From Deinococcus indicus (GTDB lineage: Bacteria; Deinococcota; Deinococci; Deinococcales; Deinococcaceae), in the NCBI RefSeq assembly GCF_002198095.1, contig NZ_NHMK01000004.1, forward strand, positions 1 to 39,612: a DNA stretch of 39,612 bases. The letters are read 5' to 3'. Numbering within the stretch: position 1 is the first letter of the stretch; each line of letters starts with the position of its first letter. The translations under genes and the position numbers were made by a program. This document shows positions 29,095 to 38,161 of this stretch, in pieces. A model generated the notes under the pieces. The model did no database searches, was not told the origin of the DNA, and was given only the letters and a program-made list of their open reading frames with translations.

Positions 29095-29844
29095 TCAGGG
29101 GGTGATGCGCGTGCCGGCCTCGCCGCGCGTGGCGGCAGCCAGCACCCCGGCCTGCATCCCGCTGGCGATCACCGCGAACGGCGCGCCCCGGTCCAGCGCG
29201 TCCAGCGCGGCCCGCACCTTGGGAATCATGCCGCCCGCGATCCAGCCCTGCGCGACGCCCTCCTCGACCTCGGCGCGGGACAGGGTCGCGGCGCGGCTGT
29301 CCGGGTCGGGGTAGGCGCGGTACACGCCGTCCACATCGGTCAGGAACACCACGCCGTCGTTCAGGGCGCCCGCCACGGCCCCGGCGGCGGTGTCGGCGTT
29401 CACGTTCAGTGCGTCCCCGTCCGGGCCGACCGCCACGCAGCCCAGCACGGGCGTGATGCCGGCGCCCAGCAGCGTGCGCAGCAGATCGGCGTTCACGCCG
29501 GTCACGCGGCCCACGCGGCCCAGTTCGGGGTCCAGCACCTCGGCGCGCAGCAGGTCGCTGTCGCGGCCCATCAGGCCCACGGCGCCGCCCACGTCCTGCG
29601 AGAGCTGCTTGTTCAGCTGGCACAGCGCCATCTCGACCACGTCCATGGCGGCCGGGGTGGTCACGCGCAGGCCGCCCCGGAACTCGCTGGTCACGCCGCG
29701 CGCCGCGAGTTCCCGCTCGATGACCGGGCCGCCCCCGTGCACGACCACCACCGGAACCTCGGCGCGCAGCGCGGCAATCTCGGCCGCGACGGCACGCCGC
29801 AACTCCAGGCTCTTCATGGCATTCCCACCGTACTTGACGATCAC
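29095..29844 (-). CDS. argB: Acetylglutamate kinase
   Basis: A 249-residue enzyme of arginine synthesis that phosphorylates N-acetylglutamate. VKYGGNAM at the start carries the catalytic Lys, [11 protein letters not shown] is the phosphate-binding HGGG motif, EFRGGLRVT and [15 protein letters not shown] contact substrate and nucleotide, and [11 protein letters not shown] carries the second Lys. The GTG start is 6 nt after TACACT (minus strand, 29851-29856), so it is leaderless; the longer frame runs into a repeat element and is rejected. It converges with a GNAT gene at its 3' side. Confidence 0.93.
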   Translation of the reverse strand: MIVKYGGNAMKSLELRRAVAAEIAALRAEVPVVVVHGGGPVIERELAARGVTSEFRGGLRVTTPAAMDVVEMALCQLNKQLSQDVGGAVGLMGRDSDLLRAEVLDPELGRVGRVTGVNADLLRTLLGAGITPVLGCVAVGPDGDALNVNADTAAGAVAGALNDGVVFLTDVDGVYRAYPDPDSRAATLSRAEVEEGVAQGWIAGGMIPKVRAALDALDRGAPFAVIASGMQAGVLAAATRGEAGTRITP

Positions 29845-29866
29845 GCCCAGAGTGTACGGCGCGCGG

Positions 29867-29966
29867 ACGCCCGGAACCCGTTTCTCTCCTGCTCTGCGGG
29901 GCAGCTCTTCGATTCGCATCCGCTCGGACCCAGCGGGCTTTGCAGCCCATTCCATCGGAGTCCGTA
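29867..29966 (-). repeat. TACGG-ended inverted-repeat element, truncated copy 3 (about 100 bp)
   Basis: On the minus strand it begins TACGGACTCCGATGGAATGG and continues GGGCTGCAAAGCCC, GAGCTGCCCCGCAGAGCAGG and GAGAAACGGGTTCCGG, matching the left two thirds of copy 1. The right third, including the AAACGG...CCGTA end, is missing. The flanking TCA (29967-29969) is the stop codon of the GNAT gene. The broken end lies about 10 bp from the argB -10 box. Confidence 0.8.
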
Positions 29967-30473
29967 TCAGTCGCTCGCGACGGTCAGGGGGGTGCCGGGG
30001 TCGGTCAGCGGGGGGCGGCTCAGCGGCTTCGCGTACCAGCTCATGACGGGCCGGGCGTCCAGCGTGAACGAGTACCCCAGCCGCTCCCAGAAGCGCGCCC
30101 CGCGCGGGTTGTCCCCCAGTACGCTCGCCAGGATGCGGGTCGTGCCGGGCGGCGCGTGCGTCTCCAGGTGTCGGACTACCTGTTCACCCAGTCCCTGCGA
30201 CTGCCGGTCCTCGCGGATCAGGAGCAGGTTGATGGTCAGGTCGCCGGCCTCCGGGTAGTCGCGTTTGCAGTCCAGACTGCCGATCAGGTCGCCCTGGTCG
30301 TCGTACACGAGTTCCAGTGAGCGGCGCGGGTCGAGCAGCGCGATTTCCACGTCGCGCTGCACCTCGCTGGCCGAGGGGACGCGGGTGCCGAGCAGATCGA
30401 AGTAGCCCGGAGCGGACTGGTACAGCGAGTGAAGCAGCGGCGCGTGATGCAGCGCCAGCGGCGTTACGTTCAA
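29967..30473 (-). CDS. GNAT family N-acetyltransferase
   Basis: A 168-residue acetyltransferase: [39 protein letters not shown] (acetyl-CoA loop QSQGLGE), and [20 protein letters not shown] near the end are typical. The substrate is unknown. Two starts compete. TTG at 30473 has GGGAGG 7 nt before it; ATG at 30488 lies before that ribosome site and gives 5 extra residues. I prefer TTG. Its TGA stop is the TCA flanking repeat copy 3. Confidence 0.83.
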   Translation of the reverse strand: MNVTPLALHHAPLLHSLYQSAPGYFDLLGTRVPSASEVQRDVEIALLDPRRSLELVYDDQGDLIGSLDCKRDYPEAGDLTINLLLIREDRQSQGLGEQVVRHLETHAPPGTTRILASVLGDNPRGARFWERLGYSFTLDARPVMSWYAKPLSRPPLTDPGTPLTVASD

Positions 30474-30634
30474 GGTGAAGCCTCCCATCCGGCAGGGTGG
30501 GCGAACAGCAGACGCAGGGGATGCCGGACTGCGCCCAGCATACCGCGCGCCCGTCGGGGGGCCGTGAATGCCGCCGGTGGGGGAATTCAGCTGCGCTTCA
30601 CCCGGTGGGGGCGGGGGTGCGCTACCCTCGCCGG

Positions 30635-31659
<1,025 letters not shown>

Positions 31660-31663
<4 letters not shown>

Positions 31664-32220
31664 ACGTACGCGAGTACTACTCCTACCTGTCCGCCGCACG
31701 AGCCCAGCTGTGGAATTTCCTGCGGGCCCTGCCGCCCGCCGATCTGGACCGCGACCTGATCGAGAGCGGCGATCGGTTCCACAGCATCAAGGACCTGCTG
31801 CTGCATGTCACGGACGTCGAGGACCACTGGATTCACGCCGTGGTGCTGGGCGACGGCGTGCAGGGACGCTACCCGCACGACTGGGTGCGTCCCCAGGCCG
31901 AGCAGTACGACCTGAACTGGATTCTGGAGTACAGCCGTGAAGTCAGCGGCCGCACCGCCGCCTTCCTCGCCAGCGAACCCGACCTGCACCGCAGCGTGAA
32001 ACTGGTGCAGGACGACCCCGCCAGCGACACCGTCACCCTGGACCAGCTGCTGTGGAACGTCATGACCCACGAGGTCCGGCACACCGCGCAGATCAGCCTG
32101 ATGATCCGCCAGCTGGGCCACACGCCCCCCTGGCTGGACTACATGCGTTTCGCCCGCCCGCAGGTCACGGCCGGACAGACCAGCCCCGACCCGGCAGACC
32201 CGGACAGCGACGAGCTGTAA
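31660..32220 (+). CDS. DinB family protein
   Basis: A 186-residue four-helix protein of the DinB/YfiT-like family. The likely metal-binding His are in [12 protein letters not shown] and in the [10 protein letters not shown] motif (H-x3-H), the classic DinB triad. The family includes damage-induced proteins and thiol-dependent transferases; the activity is unknown here. The ATG overlaps the dus stop (ATGA). TATACT at about 31643-31648, inside dus, may give an additional promoter. The last 20 residues are an acidic/Pro tail. Confidence 0.88.
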
Positions 32221-32237
32221 CGGTCGCTGCGCCGGGC

Positions 32238-32269
32238 TGTGACGGCCGCCCCGCCGGGCGGGAGGGCCG

Positions 32270-32274
<5 letters not shown>
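32238..32274. terminator. Hairpin between convergent DinB-like and arginase genes
   Basis: TGTGACGGCC (32238-32247) pairs with GGCCGTTACA (32265-32274), one mismatch in ten, and the loop itself contains a small CCCGCCGGGCGGG stem. It overlaps the arginase stop codon and lies 18 bp after the DinB-like stop. The T-tract is poor. Confidence 0.5.
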
Positions 32275-33169
<895 letters not shown>

Positions 33170-33251
33170 GCACCCAGCTTAAGGGCCGCCGGGGCGTATG
33201 CCTTGCGGCTGCAACATTATTTCCGGTCCACGCGACCCAGCCGCGCCGCGC

Positions 33252-33272
33252 GAGTATTCAGGTGAATATTCA
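33252..33272. promoter_or_regulatory. ARG-box-like palindrome upstream of arginase
   Basis: GAGTATTCA-GG-TGAATATTCA is an inverted repeat with one mismatch, and TGAATATTCA alone is a perfect 10-bp palindrome. The half-site TGAAT/ATTCA is that of ArgR/AhrC operators, though the spacing differs from the usual TGAAT-N4-ATTCA. It is about 83 bp before the arginase transcription start and in a short AT-rich patch, so an activator or repressor site is possible. Confidence 0.35.
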
Positions 33273-33357
33273 TGCTCCCGGCCCAGGCGGCTGCCCCCTG
33301 CCGCAGTGACCCTGTCGCAGGGACGGGGGGCGGGGAAACAGACTGAGCCCGTGTCAT

Positions 33358-33525
33358 CAATGGTGCGGACACTGTTCAAGCGTCAGAGGGGACAGGCATG
33401 GAACACGTCTTCTGTGACGCCATTCCTGCTCACCCCCTCCCAGCCTCCCCCCTCAAGGGGGAGGGGCCAACACGGCGTGTTCATCGCTGGTCTGCCCGGA
33501 AGTGATGAACCTGTCCGCACCATTG
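33358..33525. mobile_element. 168-bp MITE with 14-bp terminal inverted repeats and GTCAT duplication
   Basis: CAATGGTGCGGACA at the left end is perfectly repeated inverted at the right end (TGTCCGCACCATTG). Directly outside is GTCAT on both sides (33353-33357 and 33526-33530), a 5-bp target duplication. It has no gene and carries an internal C-rich/G-rich hairpin (CCTCCCCC with GGGGGAGG). The right GTCAT overlaps the left flank of repeat copy 4, so it inserted there. A non-autonomous element needing a transposase from elsewhere. Confidence 0.88.
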
Positions 33526-33529
33526 GTCA

Positions 33530-33685
33530 TACGGCTTCCGTCTGTTTGGCCGACAATCCGGAGCTTCACCGCCCCTGCCGGCGCCACGTCCGCAGGGGCG
33601 TTTCTCTCCCACTCTGCGGAGCAGCTCTCCGAGTCGCTTCGCTCGGACCGGGCGGGCTTTACAGCCTATTCAATCGGAGTCCGTG
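33530..33685 (-). repeat. TACGG-ended inverted-repeat element, copy 4 (156 bp)
   Basis: On the minus strand it starts CACGGACTCCGATTGAATAG (TACGG changed to CACGG), has GGCTGTAAAGCCC, GGTCCGAGCG, GAGAGAAACG, GGCAGGGGCGGTGA and TCCGGATTGTCGG, and ends AAACAGACGGAAGCCGTA. Full length. TCA flanks both sides (33527-33529, 33686-33688). The right TCA is the GNAT stop codon. Confidence 0.85.
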
Positions 33686-34210
33686 TCAGGTGTGCGCCCA
33701 GAGGCTCAGCGGGCCGTCCTGTTCGCTGTGGCCGCTGCCGACTAGCCGGAACCCGGTCCGTTGCAGGACCCGGCCGCTGGCCGGATTCGCGGTCGCCGTC
33801 TGCGCCGTCACGGTCGCCACGCCTGTTCCGTGCAGGTGCTTCACCAGCGCCCCCACCGCCTCGGTGGCGTAGCCGCGTCCGCGTGCGTCGGGCGTCAGGC
33901 CGTACCCGATCTCCTGCTCGCCCTGGGCGTTCACGCTGCCCTTCACGCCCAGCTGTCCCAGCGCCCCCAGGTTCCCCCGGTGCACCATGATGAACGTGCC
34001 GTCCACCTCGTCCTGCGCGCCGCCCAGTTGCGCCAGCAGCGCCGGGAACAGCGGCAGCGGATCCCCCGGCCATTCCGGCGTGAAGTACACGTTCCGGGGG
34101 CCGTCCGGGGTGGGCAGCGTCACGGAGAACCCGGCGCCCGACAGGCGGCGTTCCAGAACCGCGCGGGTCAGGGGCAGCAGAAGTAAACGGGGGCTCAAGA
34201 GCGCAGGCAC
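33686..34210 (-). CDS. GNAT family N-acetyltransferase
   Basis: A 174-residue acetyltransferase: PRLLLLPLTRAVLERRLSG at the start, EIGYGLTPDARGRGYATEAV carries the acetyl-CoA loop (DARGRGYA), and TANPASGRVLQRTGFRLVG the final block, typical of the RimJ/RimL-like group. The substrate is unknown. The GTG start lies 6 nt after TACGCT (minus strand, 34217-34222), so it is leaderless; the very long upstream frame is a shadow. The TGA stop is the flanking TCA of repeat copy 4. Confidence 0.85.
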   Translation of the reverse strand: MPALLSPRLLLLPLTRAVLERRLSGAGFSVTLPTPDGPRNVYFTPEWPGDPLPLFPALLAQLGGAQDEVDGTFIMVHRGNLGALGQLGVKGSVNAQGEQEIGYGLTPDARGRGYATEAVGALVKHLHGTGVATVTAQTATANPASGRVLQRTGFRLVGSGHSEQDGPLSLWAHT

Positions 34211-34357
34211 CCGACCAGCGTACTCTGGCCGACGGACTCTGAACGGCTCCCGCCCGGAAGATCGCCCAGAAGGCCGCACGGACGGCCCGCCCGGATGACC
34301 GGCCCGGCGCCGGGCTACACTCGGGGCCTTACCCCCCTCCCGCTTCACCCAGTTGTC

Positions 34358-35020
34358 ATGACCCACGCCCCCGACCCCCACCAACGCGCCCCTCACCGCG
34401 CCCCCGAGCTCACGGGCAGACGCCTGATGCTGCTGGCGGACTTCGTGCATCCCTTCGTGTACCGCGAGGGATTCCCGCAGGGCGTGGAGGGCGTCGATCT
34501 GGTGCTGGCCGCCGGGGACCTGCCCGGCTACTACCTGGAATTCCTGGCGACCAAGATGACCGTGCCGGTCGTGTACGTACACGGCAACCACGAGAACGAG
34601 TTCGTGACCGAGGGCGACCGGCGCGTGCTGCCCCGTGGCGTGATCGCCGCGCACGGCCGCGTGGTCGAGGAGGCGGGCCTGCGCATCGCCGGGTGGGGCG
34701 GCGCGCCCCGCTACCGCGACAAGGGCCACGGGCAGTACACGGACACCCAGGGCCGCTTTGGGCTGGCGCGGCTGGCGTGGCAGGCGCGGCGCGGCGTGGA
34801 CGTGCTGCTCACGCACGCGCCGCCCACCGGGCCGCACGCCGGCACCGATTACGCCCACCGGGGCTGCGAGAGCATCACTCGCTTCATGAACCGCTGCCAC
34901 CCCCGCCTCGTCGTTCACGGGCACATCCACGAGTACGAGGGTCGCAAGGAGGAGTACCGCGACCCGGTCAGCGGGGCGCGGGTCGTGAACGCCTACGGCT
35001 ACCGCCTGCTGGACCTGTAG
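34358..35020 (+). CDS. Calcineurin-like metallophosphoesterase
   Basis: A 220-residue phosphoesterase. LVLAAGDLPGYY is the GD motif, VHGNHENE the GNHE motif, LLTHAPPTG the TH motif and VVHGHIHEYEG the GHxH motif, so the two-metal site is nearly complete. The first motif, usually DxH, reads LADFVHP with two residues between Asp and His, an oddity. The substrate is unknown. TACACT lies about 35 bp before the chosen ATG and no good ribosome site is visible, so the start is uncertain; an in-frame ATG at 34295 is the alternative. Confidence 0.85.
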   Translation: MTHAPDPHQRAPHRAPELTGRRLMLLADFVHPFVYREGFPQGVEGVDLVLAAGDLPGYYLEFLATKMTVPVVYVHGNHENEFVTEGDRRVLPRGVIAAHGRVVEEAGLRIAGWGGAPRYRDKGHGQYTDTQGRFGLARLAWQARRGVDVLLTHAPPTGPHAGTDYAHRGCESITRFMNRCHPRLVVHGHIHEYEGRKEEYRDPVSGARVVNAYGYRLLDL

Positions 35021-35147
35021 CGCCGCCCGGCAGGTCGGAACGGTGGTCGCAACCCAGGCGGCCGGAAGTCCGGCGGGGCAGGCGCACACGGTCCCGAAAC
35101 GTGACGCGCGTCAGGCTGAATGAGGGCTGGCACGCATTTTTGCTTAA

Positions 35148-35360
35148 GGGCGGGTGTGCATCCGGCACATGTGGACCGGACGGTTCGCGGGCATACTCTC
35201 CCTCGGCCTGGTGAGGTCGTGACCGGAAAAGGACCGCCCCACGGGGCCGCCCGGACCGGGGCGATCAGGCCAGAGGGAGACGCCCACCTCTTCACCAACG
35301 GGCGCGCGAGCGGGCCAACGGCAGGCAGCAGGCGGGTTCAAGCCCCACCACCCGCACCCC
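35148..35360 (+). ncRNA. Candidate structured RNA of about 210 nt, class unknown
   Basis: There is no open frame of quality in the 463 bp between the metallophosphoesterase and the next gene. GCGGGTG (35150-35156) pairs with CACCCGC (35349-35355). Inside, CTCCCTCGGCCTG (35198-35210) pairs with CAGGCCAGAGGGAG (35266-35279) with one bulged A, and GGGC/GCCC extends it. Next to the closing stem GCGGGTTCAAGCCCCAC looks like a tRNA T arm with one mismatched pair, followed by CACCCGC-A-CCC. Size and long rod fit a 6S-like RNA; the T-arm-like end recalls tmRNA or a tRNA relic. Strand is chosen by the T-loop and is an inference. Confidence 0.42.
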
Positions 35361-35374
35361 ATCAGCGATACCAC

Positions 35375-35408
35375 GCAGGCGACCGGCACCCACTGTCCGG
35401 TCGCCTGC
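35375..35408. terminator. Perfect 12-bp hairpin after the candidate RNA
   Basis: GCAGGCGACCGG (35375-35386) and CCGGTCGCCTGC (35397-35408) with a 10-nt loop. The T-tract is poor (GCCTTGC), as in other hairpin terminators of this window. It would end the candidate RNA and separate it from the gene at 35484, which has its own -10 box. Confidence 0.65.
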
Positions 35409-35483
35409 GCCTTGCACGCCGCACTCCATGGAACCCCGCAGGCAGCCCGTAGCCCGCCCCCCGGTGACGCTATGCTGCCCGCC

Positions 35484-35960
35484 ATGAGGACCGCGCCACG
35501 CCCGCCTGCCCCCTCGCCGGCCCGGCGCAGGTGGGCGTGGCGCCTGACGCTGGCTGCCTGCCTGCTGGGCGGCGTGGCGGCGGCCGGGAGTGTCACCGTC
35601 TCGTTTCCGTTGCGCGGCCACCTGATCAGCTCGGACGCCCCGAACCGCGTGACCCTGACCACCCCCTGGCAGGAGGTCAGCGCCGCGCCGCAGGGCCGAC
35701 CGCACCCGCTGCGGCGCGGCTACCACGCGCACCTGACCCCGCTGCGCCTGCCGCTGCGCGTGCCTGCCGGCACCCCCGCCGGCCGCTACGCCGCGCAGGT
35801 CCGGGCGCTGCTGTTCAGCTGCGCCGAGGGGGCCGGAACCTGCTCGGCCCGCACGGTGACGCTGCCCGTCACGCTGGACGTCCGGGCCGACGGGCGCGTC
35901 CTGAGCGCGCCGCTCAGCGTCACGGACGCCCACCTGCGCGGCGGCGACCTGCGACCCTGA
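35484..35960 (+). CDS. Exported protein of unknown function with a Cys pair
   Basis: A 158-residue protein with a twin-Arg-rich N-terminus (PARRRWAWRLTLAACLLGGVAAAG), a signal peptide. The mature part is beta-rich with LLFSCAEGAGTCSARTVTLPV, two Cys seven apart that resemble the C-terminal strand pair of some NHL or thioredoxin-linked domains; this is a weak likeness. TATGCT (35471-35476) lies 7 nt before the ATG, so it is leaderless. The function is unknown. Confidence 0.75.
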   Translation: MRTAPRPPAPSPARRRWAWRLTLAACLLGGVAAAGSVTVSFPLRGHLISSDAPNRVTLTTPWQEVSAAPQGRPHPLRRGYHAHLTPLRLPLRVPAGTPAGRYAAQVRALLFSCAEGAGTCSARTVTLPVTLDVRADGRVLSAPLSVTDAHLRGGDLRP

Positions 35961-36004
35961 ACCGCTCCCACCCGCTCCCGCTTCCGGCTGGGTACTCTGT
36001 GCGG

Positions 36005-36505
36005 ATGACCGTTCCCGCCGACCACCCCGCCCCCGACACATCGGCGCCTGCCCAGCCAGCCGCTGCCCAGCCGGCTGCCGCGCCCACCTCGAACGCCCGG
36101 CACCTGCGCGCCTTCCACGACGCCATCGGCGAGGACTGCCGCGACACCCCCACCGTCCCGGACCGTGACCTGCTCGCCCTGCGCCGCACCCTGATCCAGG
36201 AAGAGGCGGCCGAGGTGGACGCCGAATTCCGCGCCCTCGCCGCCCGCCTGGACGCCGGCGAGCCCGTCGCGGCCACCGACCTGACCGCCCTGGCCCACGA
36301 ACTGGCCGACCTGCTGTACGTCACGTACGGCGCCTTCGACCGGCTGGGTCTCGACGCCGACGCCGTGTTCGCCGAGGTTCACCGCGCCAACCTCACCAAG
36401 GCCAGCGGCCCCCGCCGCGCCGACGGGAAGATCCTCAAGCCCGAAGGCTGGCAGCCCGCCGACGTCCGCTCGGTGATCGAGAGGGCAGCGGGCAGCAGGA
36501 AGTAG
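36005..36505 (+). CDS. MazG-like nucleotide pyrophosphohydrolase
   Basis: A 166-residue all-alpha NTP-PPase superfamily protein. After a Pro/Ala-rich tail of about 30 residues, LRRTLIQEEAAEVDAEF has the ExxE motif and ALAHELADLLYVTYGAF the ExxD motif, the Mg site. AEVHRANLTKASG and ADGKILKPEGWQPADV are typical of the phosphoribosyl-ATP-pyrophosphatase-like subgroup. It may clean up non-canonical nucleotides. TACTCT (35993-35998) lies 6 nt before the ATG, so it is leaderless. A 15-bp tandem repeat starts just before its stop. Confidence 0.87.
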   Translation: MTVPADHPAPDTSAPAQPAAAQPAAAPTSNARHLRAFHDAIGEDCRDTPTVPDRDLLALRRTLIQEEAAEVDAEFRALAARLDAGEPVAATDLTALAHELADLLYVTYGAFDRLGLDADAVFAEVHRANLTKASGPRRADGKILKPEGWQPADVRSVIERAAGSRK

Positions 36506-36529
36506 AGAAAGCGCAAGTAGAGAAAGAGC
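36500..36529. repeat. 15-bp tandem repeat at the MazG-like stop codon
   Basis: AAGTAGAGAAAGCGC is followed at once by AAGTAGAGAAAGAGC (one mismatch). The TAG inside the first unit is the stop codon; the second unit carries another TAG. Purine-rich. Probably a slippage duplication. Confidence 0.85.
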
Positions 36530-36536
36530 TAAAGAG

Positions 36537-36569
36537 AGGAGGGCACCCCGGATCGGCGGTGCCCCCTTG
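36537..36569. terminator. Hairpin terminator between MazG-like gene and ddrB
   Basis: GGGCACC (36541-36547) pairs with GGTGCCC (36558-36564) around a 10-nt loop, followed by CCTTG; on the minus strand CCTCTCTTTAGC follows. It lies between convergent genes and can serve both. Confidence 0.7.
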
Positions 36570-36605
36570 CTGTGCGGTCGCTACACCCCACAGTCCGTGC
36601 CCGGT

Positions 36606-37157
36606 TCAGAACGGCGGTTCGTCCTCCGCGCGGGCCGGGGCGGGGCGGGCCTGCGTGGCGGCCGGGCGGGTGGGGGCGGGCCGCGCCGCCTGGGTGGTGG
36701 CCTGCGCGGGGGTGCCGGGGCGGGCGCCGGGCGTGGCGTAGCGTTCCTGGCGTTTGCCGCCGCGGAAGATGGCCAGCGTCACGTACTCGAATTCGCCGTC
36801 GGACTTCTCGCGGACGTGTTCGGGGTCGGTGCTCTTGGCGCCGCGTGAGTACTTCACGGCGGCCGGGAGTTTCATCTTGCGGCTGTCCACGGCTTCCAGT
36901 TCGCGGCGGCGGTAGGCGTGGCCCCGGTGAATGACGAGTTCCTCGCCGTCGGGGCTGGTCCACCGGCGGGCGCCGATCAGGTGCCAGTCGAAGTCGCTCT
37001 CGTTTTCCAGCGGGAACTGGTAGCCGCCGCTGGGGATGTCGCCGCTGGTCCAGCCGAGCCGGCCGTACTGCCGCTGGGTGTCCAAGAGTTGCGAGGCGTT
37101 CTCGACGTCGACAGTGACGCGCGCTCCGAGGTCGGTGGTGAATTCGATGTGCAGCAT
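36606..37157 (-). CDS. ddrB: Single-stranded DNA-binding protein DdrB
   Basis: A 183-residue DNA damage response protein of Deinococcus that binds ssDNA and promotes strand annealing in genome reassembly. The sequence TDLGARVTVDVENAS, YGRLGWTSGDIPSGGYQFP, DFDWHLIGARRWTSP, EELVIHRGHAYRRRELEAVD and KLPAAVKYSRGAKSTDPEHV is close to the known DdrB core as I recall it. The C-terminal 45 residues are a Pro/Ala/Arg-rich linker ending in an acidic EDEPPF tip like the SSB interaction tail. AGGAGG lies 4-5 nt before the ATG. A perfect RDRM site lies 52 bp upstream, so it should be radiation/desiccation induced through DdrO and IrrE (PprI). Confidence 0.97.
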   Translation of the reverse strand: MLHIEFTTDLGARVTVDVENASQLLDTQRQYGRLGWTSGDIPSGGYQFPLENESDFDWHLIGARRWTSPDGEELVIHRGHAYRRRELEAVDSRKMKLPAAVKYSRGAKSTDPEHVREKSDGEFEYVTLAIFRGGKRQERYATPGARPGTPAQATTQAARPAPTRPAATQARPAPARAEDEPPF

Positions 37158-37208
37158 GGGGCCTCCTGTGGTGGGCCGGCGGGGTGCAGGAACTGTTCCC
37201 CCGGCTCC

Positions 37209-37225
37209 TTATGTAAATAACATAA
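37209..37225 (-). promoter_or_regulatory. RDRM operator of ddrB
   Basis: TTATGTTATTTACATAA (minus strand) is a 17-bp palindrome with perfect outer arms TTATGT/ACATAA and matches the radiation/desiccation response motif bound by DdrO. It lies 52 bp upstream of the ddrB ATG, where it would cover the promoter. No other full copy was seen in the window. Confidence 0.95.
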
Positions 37226-37273
37226 CACGCCGGGGGTCTTTCCGACTACCCCACCCCCGGCGGCAGGGCCGCG

Positions 37274-38161
37274 TCACTCCCGCGACAGGACGTAATGCGC
37301 CCGGTGCCCCGCCCGCGCCAGATCCGTCACCACGTACCCGCGCGACAGGTACGTGCCCAGCACCTCCCGCAACGCCAGCCGCCACTCCCGCCGCACCGAC
37401 TCCTCCAGCGCCTCTGGACGCGCCGGCACCTCGGCCAGCACCCGCCCGCCCGCCAGATACAGCCGCGCCGGACCCGGCCGCAGATCGTCGTCCAGCGCCT
37501 CCAGCGCCACCTGCCCACGCGGCGGCGGCGCCGGACGCCCGGCCTGGGGCCGCGTCAGATCCCACTCGACCATCAGCCGGTCTGCCGGGAACGCCGCCCG
37601 GTCGTCCTCCAGTGCGTACCAGTCCGGCAGGTACGTCTTCGCCACCGCGCCCAGCTTTCCCAGGTTCAACCGCGCGTTGCGCGCGACCAGCGGATCGAAG
37701 GTCCAGGTCATGCGCGTCAGCCCCTGCGCCAGCACCCGCTCGCGCTGCGCCAGCTTCAATGCGACCGCCATCCCCGTTCCCCGCCACTGCGGATGCACCG
37801 CCAGCAGGTGCGAGTGATGCCAGACTTCCGCTCCACGCAACGCCGGAAACCCGAACGCCAGCCCCACCGGCACCTGCCCGGCCGGATCGCCGGGCGGCAG
37901 GTTCGCGTACGCGCCCAGCACCACACCGCCCGTCACGGCACTGATCCGGAACATCGTGCCCGGCAGCACCTCCCGGTCCGGGTACCCCCAGGCGCGCACC
38001 TGCACCCGCTCCAGCGCCCGGAACGCCCACGGGTCCGTCACGTCCCGCACCACGAACGGCCGCAACGGCGACGCACCCGCCGCCGGGGACGCACCCGCTG
38101 GCAGCGACGGCTCGGGGACCGGCGCCTCGGCCCCGTCCGCAGAGGTCACGCCGTCCGTCAC
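37274..38161 (-). CDS. GNAT-family protein, candidate D-amino acid N-succinyltransferase
   Basis: A 295-residue protein with a GNAT fold: [22 protein letters not shown] has the acyl-CoA loop (QWRGTGMA), with [21 protein letters not shown] following, a layout of the COG3375 type. In known Geobacillus pathways, a GNAT next to N-succinylamino acid racemase succinylates D-amino acids. The GTG start overlaps the racemase TGA (GTGA), so the two are co-expressed. The first 30 residues are a low-complexity Pro/Ala tail. The exact activity is an inference from context. Confidence 0.78.
   Translation of the reverse strand: MTDGVTSADGAEAPVPEPSLPAGASPAAGASPLRPFVVRDVTDPWAFRALERVQVRAWGYPDREVLPGTMFRISAVTGGVVLGAYANLPPGDPAGQVPVGLAFGFPALRGAEVWHHSHLLAVHPQWRGTGMAVALKLAQRERVLAQGLTRMTWTFDPLVARNARLNLGKLGAVAKTYLPDWYALEDDRAAFPADRLMVEWDLTRPQAGRPAPPPRGQVALEALDDDLRPGPARLYLAGGRVLAEVPARPEALEESVRREWRLALREVLGTYLSRGYVVTDLARAGHRAHYVLSRE

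Noticed and set aside
35148..35360. tmRNA or RNase P RNA as identity of the candidate RNA
   Set aside because: The tmRNA 5' TTCGAC motif and a tag-peptide frame are absent and the region is too short; the RNase P GAGGAAAGTCC-type motif is also absent. I left the class open.
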